From the NCBI GenBank assembly GCA_964556075.1, contig CAZKUV010000016.1:1-15839 (forward strand): a stretch of DNA of 15,839 nt. The letters are read 5' to 3'. Source of the DNA: JAUIHN01 sp964556075. GTDB lineage: Bacteria > Patescibacteriota > Saccharimonadia > Saccharimonadales > Saccharimonadaceae. Position 1 is the first letter of the stretch. Each line of letters begins with the position of its first letter. Below the pieces are notes generated by a model. It was given only the letters and a program-made list of their open reading frames with translations, did no database searches and was not told where the DNA came from. Shown piece by piece: positions 1 to 5,974 of this stretch. A program made the translations under genes and the position numbers.

Positions 1-257
1 GGGGTATCGATAATATTAATTTTGCATCCCTTCCAGAAACAGGTAACGGCTGCCGAGGTAATGGTAATACCTCTTTCCTTCTCCTGTTCCATCCAGTCGG
101 TTGTGGCTCCGTCGCCATCACCCTTAACCTCACCGATTTTATGCGTGAGGCCGGTACGGTAAAGAATTCCTTCTGTTGTTGTCGTTTTACCCGCGTCGAT
201 ATGGGCTATAATGCCAATATTGCGGAAGTCCTTTATAGGGACATTCTTCTCAGCCAT
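1..257 (-). CDS. fusA: Elongation factor G, N-terminal part (cut by window edge)
   Basis: The first 85 codons of translation elongation factor G, the GTPase that drives ribosomal translocation and works in ribosome recycling. The sequence begins MAEKNVPIKDFRNIGIIAHI and shows the G1/P-loop AHIDAGKTTT (about residues 19-28), the switch I/G2 element ERGITI (about 60-65) and the start of G3 (DTP at the edge). The Asp in AHIDAGKTT and the RGITI sequence are typical of EF-G rather than EF-Tu. The rest lies outside the window. The ATG at 255-257 is the only sensible start because an in-frame TAG lies two codons upstream. There is no well-placed Shine-Dalgarno site: an AGAGGA stretch is about 14-16 nt upstream, too far. 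It is third in the usual rpsL-rpsG-fusA order but is separated from rpsG by an opposing gene, so it must be transcribed from its own promoter. Confidence 0.97.
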   Translation of the reverse strand, partial: MAEKNVPIKDFRNIGIIAHIDAGKTTTTEGILYRTGLTHKIGEVKGDGDGATTDWMEQEKERGITITSAAVTCFWKGCKINIIDT

Positions 258-302
258 GTGCTACTCGATTCTTCCTCTTTAACTTATGTTCTTATTGTAT
301 GC

Positions 303-325
303 CTATTTTTTGACACAAAAAATAG
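303..325. repeat. Perfect 10-bp inverted repeat in the fusA leader
   Basis: CTATTTTTTG (303-312) and CAAAAAATAG (316-325) are perfect reverse complements around a 3-nt centre. In the predicted fusA mRNA this would be an A/U-rich hairpin about 45 nt before the start codon. As DNA it is a palindrome between the divergent fusA and the gene at 451, and could equally be an operator. Neither arm is followed by a U-run, so a terminator is unlikely. Confidence 0.6.
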
Positions 326-338
326 CTCTCATCCAATA

Positions 339-367
339 ATTATAGCAAGATTAACAGTAATTGACTA
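339..367 (-). promoter_or_regulatory. Predicted fusA promoter
   Basis: On the minus strand a perfect -10 TATAAT (339-344) is preceded by TGC, an extended -10. Exactly 17 bp further upstream is TAGTCA (362-367), 4/6 to the -35 consensus. Transcription would start near 332 and leave a leader of about 75 nt holding the palindrome at 303-325. A second -10-like TACAAT lies closer to fusA at 294-299 but lacks a good -35. Confidence 0.6.
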
Positions 368-390
368 GATGACGAAAAGGTAAACATTAT
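361..390 (+). promoter_or_regulatory. Possible promoter of the gene at 451
   Basis: TTGACT (361-366; 5/6 to consensus) is followed after 18 bp by CATTAT (385-390; 4/6). It would start transcription near 397, about 54 nt before the ATG at 451. It overlaps the -35 of the divergent fusA promoter, so the two could compete. The -10 is weak. Confidence 0.35.
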
Positions 391-450
391 TACAGCCATT
401 TCATGCTTTTTCCGCTACACTTGTGTCGTAAACAGATAAAGGAGAGTGGC

Positions 451-954
451 ATGGCAGAGAAAGCATTACGGAGAACCGACGAGTCGCAGCAGCCGCCCAT
501 TGCCGATAGACCCATCGAGATAAATTCTCCAAGGAGACTAATTGTCTTTGCCGAGACACTCAAAAGATTTATCGCTGAGAAAAATCTATATACGACAATC
601 GGAGGAAGAGCGTATGTCCATGTTGAAGCATGGCAGTTCGCTGGTGCTGCCATGGGTATAGTACCGATTGTTACGAGCTCGGAGCGCATTCAAACTACAG
701 ATCCTGATGAAATAAAGTACCGGTCTTCAGTGGAATTACGAAGAATTGATACTGATCAAGTTGTCGGAGCGGGATTCGCATACAGTAGCAATAGAGAAAA
801 AACTAAGCGAAATTTTGATGAATATGCCGTTGCATCCTTAGCTCAAACCCGAGCAGTTTCAAAGGCTTTTCGAAATGTTTTTGGATGGCTGATGAAAGTA
901 AGTGGCTATGAAGCAACAACAGCTGAAGAAATAGAAGCGTTGACAGCGTCTTAG
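451..954 (+). CDS. Conserved-looking hypothetical protein, 167 aa
   Basis: I do not recognise this with certainty. The ATG at 451 is chosen because AAAGGAGAG lies 6-8 nt before it; an in-frame ATG at 403 has no such site. The protein has a charged, Pro-containing N-terminus (residues 1-25), then a compact domain without signal peptide or membrane segment. Landmarks are a YTTIGGRAYVHVEAW segment (about 47-61), a strand-rich middle and a C-terminal helix DEYAVASLAQTRAVSKAFR (about 122-140), followed by GYEATTAEEIEAL. The YA..S.AQTRA.SKAFR pattern recalls, from memory only, uncharacterised actinobacterial, archaeal and phage proteins that may be distant Rad52/ERF-like single-strand-annealing folds; treat this as a hint. 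It is a lone plus-strand gene between rpsG and fusA, with its own ribosome site and ending in a bidirectional terminator, which suggests late insertion into the str cluster. Confidence 0.8.
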   Translation: MAEKALRRTDESQQPPIADRPIEINSPRRLIVFAETLKRFIAEKNLYTTIGGRAYVHVEAWQFAGAAMGIVPIVTSSERIQTTDPDEIKYRSSVELRRIDTDQVVGAGFAYSSNREKTKRNFDEYAVASLAQTRAVSKAFRNVFGWLMKVSGYEATTAEEIEALTAS

Positions 955-988
955 TTATACCTACATACCATCAGGTTACGAAAAAATT

Positions 989-1020
989 AAAGAAGCCCTG
1001 CTACGAGGCAGGGTTTCTTT
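989..1020. terminator. Bidirectional intrinsic terminator between 451-954 and rpsG
   Basis: The stem GAAGCCCTGC (992-1001) pairs with GCAGGGTTTC (1008-1017) with one G-T wobble around a 6-nt loop, and three further A-T pairs extend it to 989-1020. On the plus strand it runs into TTTCTTT. On the minus strand it is followed by TTCTTTAATTTTTTC, a better U-tract. It sits 34 nt after the orphan's stop and 20 nt after the rpsG stop, so it should end both converging transcripts. Confidence 0.9.
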
Positions 1021-1040
1021 ATGGATAGAATTGCGAATCT

Positions 1041-1517
1041 TTACCTAGCGAAGTGAGCAAACGCACGGTTAGCTTCCGCCATTCGATGCGTATCTTCCTT
1101 CTTTTTGAATGCTGCGCCAGTCTCGTTATAAGCATCGACGATTTCAAGCATCAGACGCTGTGAGTAAGGCATGCCGCTTCGAGCACGGGCAGCCTGTACG
1201 AGCCATGTGAACGCGTAATGCTGCTGACGGTGACCAGAGACTGGAAAAGGAATCTGGTAGTTAGCTCCACCAACACGTCGACTCTTAACCTCGAAGTTTG
1301 GCGAAATATTCTTTAAGGCTCGCTCGAAAACCGCAAGTGGATCTTCTTGCTCAAGTCTCTTTGTGGCGCCTTCTAGTGCAGTATAAACGGCGCGCTCAGC
1401 GACTAACTTCTTGCCGTCAAGCATCGACTTATTGATAAGTCGCTGAACTAGAACGCTGTTATACTTGCGGTCAGGCTTGAGCTCGCGTTGTAATTTCTTA
1501 GTTACTTTCCTTGGCAT
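1041..1517 (-). CDS. rpsG: 30S ribosomal protein S7 (uS7)
   Basis: Ribosomal protein S7, the primary 16S rRNA-binding protein that nucleates assembly of the 30S head and lies near the E-site. At 158 residues it matches the usual 155-157. Diagnostic segments are MLDGKKLVAERAVY (about 32-45), FEVKSRRVGGANYQIP (about 75-90) and KKKEDTHRMAEANRAFAH near the C-terminus. The segment after YQIPFPV (SGHRQQHYAFTWLV) departs from the common VRP.RR pattern but keeps the helix. The ATG overlaps the rpsL stop by one base (TAATG), implying translational coupling, and AAGGA in the rpsL 3' end can serve as ribosome site. It is the last gene of the rpsL-rpsG transcript, before the terminator at 989-1020. Confidence 0.98.
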   Translation of the reverse strand: MPRKVTKKLQRELKPDRKYNSVLVQRLINKSMLDGKKLVAERAVYTALEGATKRLEQEDPLAVFERALKNISPNFEVKSRRVGGANYQIPFPVSGHRQQHYAFTWLVQAARARSGMPYSQRLMLEIVDAYNETGAAFKKKEDTHRMAEANRAFAHFAR

Positions 1518-1930
1518 TATTTCTCATCCTTCTTGGTACCGTACTTTGAGCGGCCTTGCTTACGTCCTGATACGCCCTGAAGGTCAAGTGCTCCGCGAAC
1601 AATATGGTATCGAACACCTGGCAAATCTGGCACACGCCCACCGCGCACAAGCACTACGGCGTGTTCTTGGAGATTATGACCTTCTCCACCGATATATGCC
1701 CAGACTTCATGGCCGTTCATAAGACGCACTCGGGCAACCTTACGAAGCGCTGAGTTAGGCTTCTTTGGGGTTTTAGTAGTGACCTTTACGCAGACACCAC
1801 GCTTCAGCGGATTGTTTTGCTCGTAGTACCGAGATTTCAGAGCGTTATGAATTCGGCCTAGGGCTGGCGACTTGCTCTTCTTTCCGGCAGTCTTGCGCGG
1901 TTTGCGTACAAGCTGGTTAATTGTTGGCAA
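1517..1930 (-). CDS. rpsL: 30S ribosomal protein S12 (uS12)
   Basis: Ribosomal protein S12, at the decoding centre and controlling translational accuracy. At 137 residues it has the longer N-terminal loop of Gram-positive S12. TPKKPNSALRK (about 54-64) keeps the Lys corresponding to E. coli Lys42, and YIGGEGHNLQEH is intact. At the E. coli Lys87 position the protein has Pro101 (GGRVPDLPG; codon at 1628-1630), while the following Asp, the usual methylthiolated residue, is kept. The start is TTG (1928-1930), fixed by the family N-terminus PTINQLVRK and by GGAGG (1938-1942) 7 nt upstream. It is followed by rpsG with a 1-nt overlap and is driven by a strong promoter at 2058-2086. Streptomycin insensitivity is an inference from the Pro, not shown. 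Confidence 0.98.
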   Translation of the reverse strand: MPTINQLVRKPRKTAGKKSKSPALGRIHNALKSRYYEQNNPLKRGVCVKVTTKTPKKPNSALRKVARVRLMNGHEVWAYIGGEGHNLQEHAVVLVRGGRVPDLPGVRYHIVRGALDLQGVSGRKQGRSKYGTKKDEK

Positions 1931-1954
1931 AAGATATCCTCCATATATGTGGGA

Positions 1955-2017
1955 CTAAGGCTTTTGTTGGACGACGCCCAGCACAGCGTGATGTCCATAC
2001 AGTTTCCAAGCAGCCAT
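1955..2017 (-). other. Possible 20-codon leader ORF upstream of rpsL
   Basis: Inside the predicted rpsL 5' leader (about 2051 to 1931) an ATG at 2015-2017 opens MAAWKLYGHHAVLGVVQQKP and stops at a TAG at 1955-1957, 24 nt before the rpsL start. A purine run AAAGGGA lies directly before the ATG, closer than usual for a Shine-Dalgarno site. ORFs this short arise often by chance; listed only because it ends just before the rpsL ribosome site. Confidence 0.2.
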
Positions 2018-2057
2018 TCCCTTTACTTTTATACTTGAAAACCGAAACTCGTCTTTT

Positions 2058-2086
2058 ATTATAGCGTTTTATGCTTGTTTTGTCGA
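2058..2086 (-). promoter_or_regulatory. rpsL-rpsG promoter
   Basis: On the minus strand TCGACA (2081-2086; 5/6 to -35) is followed after exactly 17 bp by a perfect TATAAT (2058-2063). The predicted start near 2051 gives a leader of about 120 nt before the TTG start of rpsL. It lies downstream of rpoC, so rpsL-rpsG can be transcribed independently of rpoBC. Confidence 0.8.
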
Positions 2087-2088
2087 GA

Positions 2089-2115
2089 GGGTGCCTCGAT
2101 TAGCTAGAGACACCC
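2089..2115 (-). terminator. Hairpin after rpoC, possible terminator
   Basis: GGGTGCCTC (2089-2097) and GAGACACCC (2107-2115) form a 9-bp stem with one G-U wobble on the minus-strand RNA and a 9-nt loop, starting 9 nt after the rpoC stop. It lacks the U-run of a classical intrinsic terminator (the RNA continues UCUCGACAAAAC). It could therefore be an inefficient terminator, a 3'-end stabiliser or a processing site, letting some rpoBC transcripts continue into rpsL. It abuts the rpsL promoter. Confidence 0.45.
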
Positions 2116-2124
2116 TTCCCCGAT

Positions 2125-5100
2125 CTACCCTACGATTTCGACATCCTCTGCAATTTCATTCTCGATATCGATAGAAGAATCGTTTTCATGCTCGCCTTCA
2201 GCTCGTGGAGCTCCAGTACCTACTGGTATCTTGCGTCCTATTATGACATTCTCCTTTAATCCCTGTAGGCGGTCTGCCTTACCGCTGAGAGCTGCGTTGA
2301 TAAGCACACGAGTCGTATCCTGGAAGGACGCAGCAGATAGCCAGCTGTCGCTCCAGATAGACACCTTGGTTATGCCAAGTAATAACTGCGTGAACTCTGC
2401 AGGTCTCTTACCTTCGGCTTCAAGTGCCTGATTTGCTTCCATGACTGCGGCCTTGGAAACGATGTCACCGGTCACGAAGTTACTGTCGCCCGAATCTTCT
2501 ATCTGAACACGACTAAACATTTGGCGAACGATAATCTCCAAGTGTTTATCGGCTACATCCTGACCCTGAGCAGCGTAGATACGCAGAATCTCGTTAATAA
2601 TGTAACGCTGGGTCGCTTCAATCCCCTTTAGTCGCATTTGATCATGCAGGTTCAAAGAACCAATCGTCAGTCGATCACCAGCCTCCACCTTATCTCCAGA
2701 CTTGACCACCAGCTGAGTTGTACCTGGCAGTTCGTATCGCACAGGTGCAGTCGCGAGCGATTCGATTTCTATCGTATCATCGCCAATATGGAGTCTTCCA
2801 TCAAACGGAGCTACTAACGGCTTCGATTCGTCGTCGAAGACAGCCAGTACATCGCCAGCCTTCACTTCGCTACCATCTTTAACGGTAACCTTCCGACCAC
2901 TGAGCGGAATGGTTTCAACATTTCCTGATTCAGGGGTGACTTGAACGATATACTTATTAGCATCTTCCCATATCTCAACTGTACCCGCGACTTCGGTGAT
3001 ATATGCTTGGCCTTTCGGAGTGCGAGCTTCAAATAGCTCCTCGACGCGAGGTAGACCCTGAGTAATATCTCCACCGGCCACACCACCAGCGTGGAAGGTC
3101 TTAAGCGTCAGCTGGGTTCCAGGTTCACCGACAGATTGAGCTGCGATAACGCCGACAGGCTGAGCAGCATCTACCAATTTACCGGTAGCCATATCTATAC
3201 CGTAGCTCTTCTGAGGTATACCGTGCAGACTCTTTGACGTGAGAACGCTTTGGATTTTTACGCTTTGAATCTTCTCATCTGCTTGAATTGCATCAGCGAT
3301 TTCTCGCGTAATCAGTTGATCGGCACCGATGTGACCAGGTACTTCTTCAGCAGTAAATCGACCGTAAAGACGATTACCGAATTCGATCATTGTCTGTTCA
3401 GTTTCATGACGGTAGATGGCAAATCCTTCGTCGTCACCAACTTCGTCTGGGACAGTAAAGACATCTTGGCTTACGTCAACGAGTCGTCGTGTCAGATATC
3501 CGGAGTCTGCCGTTTTAAGAGCGGTATCGATAAGACCCTTACGCGCACCTCGAGTTGCCACGAATGATTCAAGGCTAGATAGACCTTCTTTATAGTTGCT
3601 TCGAATTGGCAGCTCGATTTCTTCGTTGTTGGCATCCACCATGATACCAATCATTGCTGATGCAAGCTTTACGTTTGAAATGTTACCTCGCGCGCCAGAG
3701 TCAACCATTACGCTGATACTGGTATCCATTGTCTTAAGACGTTCCTGAAGCAGATCAGTGATTTTCGCGTCAACTTCACGCCATGCATTAACAGTGAGAT
3801 TGTAACGCTCTTCTTCAGTAAGAAGCCCCTGGTTGAACTGTTCAGAAATTAAGGTTGCCTTTTCCTCACCTTCAGCGATTATCGCATCGGTTTCATCAAA
3901 CTGGACGTAGTCGTCTTTACCTGTGGACACGGCAGCTACTGTTGCGAAACGGAACGCTAAGCCCTTCATGCGGTCTGCGGTTCGAGCCGTCTCTTCCGAG
4001 CCGTACTTATCAAAGATCTTCGCAAGTACTTTCTTAAGTTGCTTGCTATTCTGAACAGAATTATCATACGGAAAGTCTTCGGGAAGTATCTCGTTAAAGA
4101 AGACACGTCCAAGTGTAGTTTCCCGAAGCTCTCCTTTAACGAAAATTCTGATTGGAGTCTGTAATTGAAGGTATCCTGATTCGTATGCCAGTTCTGCTTC
4201 ATAGACAGAGCTATATCCCTTAACTTCATCCGTTTGCGCGTTAGGCTTGTTATATGTCAAGTAGTAGTTACCAAGCACGACGTCCTGACCAATATTGAGT
4301 ACAGGGGCACCGTCTGCTGGCTTCAACAGGTTATTCGTCGCGCTCATCAGCTCGCGAGCTTCTTTCTGCGCATCTTCTGATAGCGGTAAGTGAACAGCCA
4401 TCTGGTCACCGTCGTAGTCGGCATTGAATCCATTGGCAACGAGTGGGTGAAGTTGAATAGCTTTACCTTCAACCAATCGAGGCTGGAAAGCCTGAATAGA
4501 CAATCGGTGGAGTGATGGTGCTCGGTTCAAGAGTACGTACTTACCTTCGATGACAGCATCTAATGCATCCCACACAAGCGCATCTCCCGATTCAATGAGG
4601 CGAGATGCTGAACGAATATTGTGAGCATGTTCGTTACGGATAAGCCAACTGATAATGAATGGCTTGAAGAGCTCAAGCGCCATTCGCTTTGGCAGTCCGC
4701 ATTCATTAATCTTAAGCTTTGGACCAACTACGATTACAGAACGACCAGAGTAGTCTACACGCTTGCCGAGCAGATTTTGTCGGAAACGTCCTTGCTTACC
4801 TTTTAGCATGTCACTAAGGCTCTTCAGGCGTCGTCTACCTCCTGCAGCACTTACGGCACGACCACCGCGAGCTGCACTGTTGTCTATAAGAGAGTCGACA
4901 GCTTCCTGGAGCATTCGCATTTCATTGCGGCAGATAACTTCTGGTGCATTCAATTCGATCAACTTTTTCAGACGATTGTTTCGGTTGATAACACGTCTGT
5001 ACAAATCATTCAGGTCGCTTGTTGCAAATCGGCCACCGGTTAATTGAACCATAGGACGAAGATCAGGAGGTATGACTGGAAGAACGGTCAGAGCCAAGCT

Positions 5101-5973
5101 GCTTGGCTTAATTCCAGCAGCGTGCATACCCTCAAGCATCTTAAGGCGCTTGTGGAGTTTTCGCTCTCGCTGACCTTTCGCGCTTTCTGCTTCTTCTGAA
5201 AGCTTTGCGATCAGCTCGGGAAGGTCAATCTCATCAAGAAGCTTCTTAAGAGCTGTGCCGCCCATTCCTACCTCGATGATATCGGCATATTCATCAGGCA
5301 GTTCATGGTATTCGGTCTCACTCATGAGCGCCATCTTTACAAGACTCTCGAGCTGGGACTTCTTCTTTGTGTAATCAGCTTCGAGGTCTTCGAGTTCACG
5401 CGAGCGTGCCTCGGCTAGCGCTTTAATATCAGCGCCTTCAGCTTCCGCTTCTTTTTCGTAGCGAGCTTTGATAGCCATACGAGCAGCTTCGGTCTCAGCT
5501 TCGAGATCTGCAAGAAGCTGATCTCGCTTGGCATCGTCGACAGACGTAATGATGTAAGAAGCAAAATATGCAACTTTCTCAAGATTTCGAACGGTTACTC
5601 CAAGCAGTAAGCTCATTGCGCTTGGGGTTCCCCTCATAAACCAAATATGAGCAACTGGCGCGGCAAGCTGTATGTGACCCATACGCTCACGACGAACGAC
5701 AGACTTAGTGACCAGCTCACCGTTTTTATCAACGGCAGCTTCCCTTGAGCGAACACCTTTTAGCTTAGCGTCGTACGGATTAATATCCTTAACTGGACCG
5801 AAAATTCTTTCGCAAAACAAACCGTCTCGCTCAGGCTTCTGTGTTCGATAGTTAATAGTTTCCGGCTTGGTAACTTCACCGTGACTCCACTTTAGGATAT
5901 CCTCGGGACTTGCCACCGATAAGCGCACAGCATCAAAGTCGGAAATGTCGTTTGATACAACAACTCGGCTCAT
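2125..5973 (-). CDS. rpoC: DNA-directed RNA polymerase subunit beta'
   Basis: Catalytic largest subunit of RNA polymerase, 1282 residues. The ATG at 5971-5973 is chosen: it follows the rpoB stop by one base and has GAGGAGG 6 nt upstream. An in-frame TTG at 5991 would translate that ribosome site and is rejected. Order: N-terminal ERDGLFCERIFGPVKD (48-63); a Cys-less version of zinc-binding domain 1 (64-90); a charged coiled-coil insert (about 147-213) like the actinobacterial beta' insert; LLGKRVDYSGRSVIVVGP; Mg-binding NADYDGD (517-523); bridge helix (about 790-830); trigger loop TQLTLKTFH (953-961); C-terminal VIIGRKIPVGTG. The Mg-binding Asp residues and trigger-loop His961 are kept. Oddities: Tyr520 for the usual Phe, Leu957-Lys958 for Met-Arg, Arg808 for the bridge-helix His, and no Cys at the second zinc site (Val845, Ser913, Pro920, Ser923). 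Only three Cys occur in the whole protein. No frameshift is seen. Confidence 0.99.
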   Translation of the reverse strand: MSRVVVSNDISDFDAVRLSVASPEDILKWSHGEVTKPETINYRTQKPERDGLFCERIFGPVKDINPYDAKLKGVRSREAAVDKNGELVTKSVVRRERMGHIQLAAPVAHIWFMRGTPSAMSLLLGVTVRNLEKVAYFASYIITSVDDAKRDQLLADLEAETEAARMAIKARYEKEAEAEGADIKALAEARSRELEDLEADYTKKKSQLESLVKMALMSETEYHELPDEYADIIEVGMGGTALKKLLDEIDLPELIAKLSEEAESAKGQRERKLHKRLKMLEGMHAAGIKPSSLALTVLPVIPPDLRPMVQLTGGRFATSDLNDLYRRVINRNNRLKKLIELNAPEVICRNEMRMLQEAVDSLIDNSAARGGRAVSAAGGRRRLKSLSDMLKGKQGRFRQNLLGKRVDYSGRSVIVVGPKLKINECGLPKRMALELFKPFIISWLIRNEHAHNIRSASRLIESGDALVWDALDAVIEGKYVLLNRAPSLHRLSIQAFQPRLVEGKAIQLHPLVANGFNADYDGDQMAVHLPLSEDAQKEARELMSATNNLLKPADGAPVLNIGQDVVLGNYYLTYNKPNAQTDEVKGYSSVYEAELAYESGYLQLQTPIRIFVKGELRETTLGRVFFNEILPEDFPYDNSVQNSKQLKKVLAKIFDKYGSEETARTADRMKGLAFRFATVAAVSTGKDDYVQFDETDAIIAEGEEKATLISEQFNQGLLTEEERYNLTVNAWREVDAKITDLLQERLKTMDTSISVMVDSGARGNISNVKLASAMIGIMVDANNEEIELPIRSNYKEGLSSLESFVATRGARKGLIDTALKTADSGYLTRRLVDVSQDVFTVPDEVGDDEGFAIYRHETEQTMIEFGNRLYGRFTAEEVPGHIGADQLITREIADAIQADEKIQSVKIQSVLTSKSLHGIPQKSYGIDMATGKLVDAAQPVGVIAAQSVGEPGTQLTLKTFHAGGVAGGDITQGLPRVEELFEARTPKGQAYITEVAGTVEIWEDANKYIVQVTPESGNVETIPLSGRKVTVKDGSEVKAGDVLAVFDDESKPLVAPFDGRLHIGDDTIEIESLATAPVRYELPGTTQLVVKSGDKVEAGDRLTIGSLNLHDQMRLKGIEATQRYIINEILRIYAAQGQDVADKHLEIIVRQMFSRVQIEDSGDSNFVTGDIVSKAAVMEANQALEAEGKRPAEFTQLLLGITKVSIWSDSWLSAASFQDTTRVLINAALSGKADRLQGLKENVIIGRKIPVGTGAPRAEGEHENDSSIDIENEIAEDVEIVG

Positions 5974-5974
5974 G

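Noticed and set aside
141..368. Plus-strand 75-codon reading frame over the fusA start
   Set aside because: Antisense to conserved fusA codons, no ribosome site, no family features.
403..450. Upstream ATG for the orphan at 451
   Set aside because: No ribosome site before 403, while AAAGGAGAG lies at the right distance before 451.
1465..1722. Plus-strand 85-codon frame across rpsG/rpsL
   Set aside because: Antisense shadow of two strongly conserved ribosomal protein genes.
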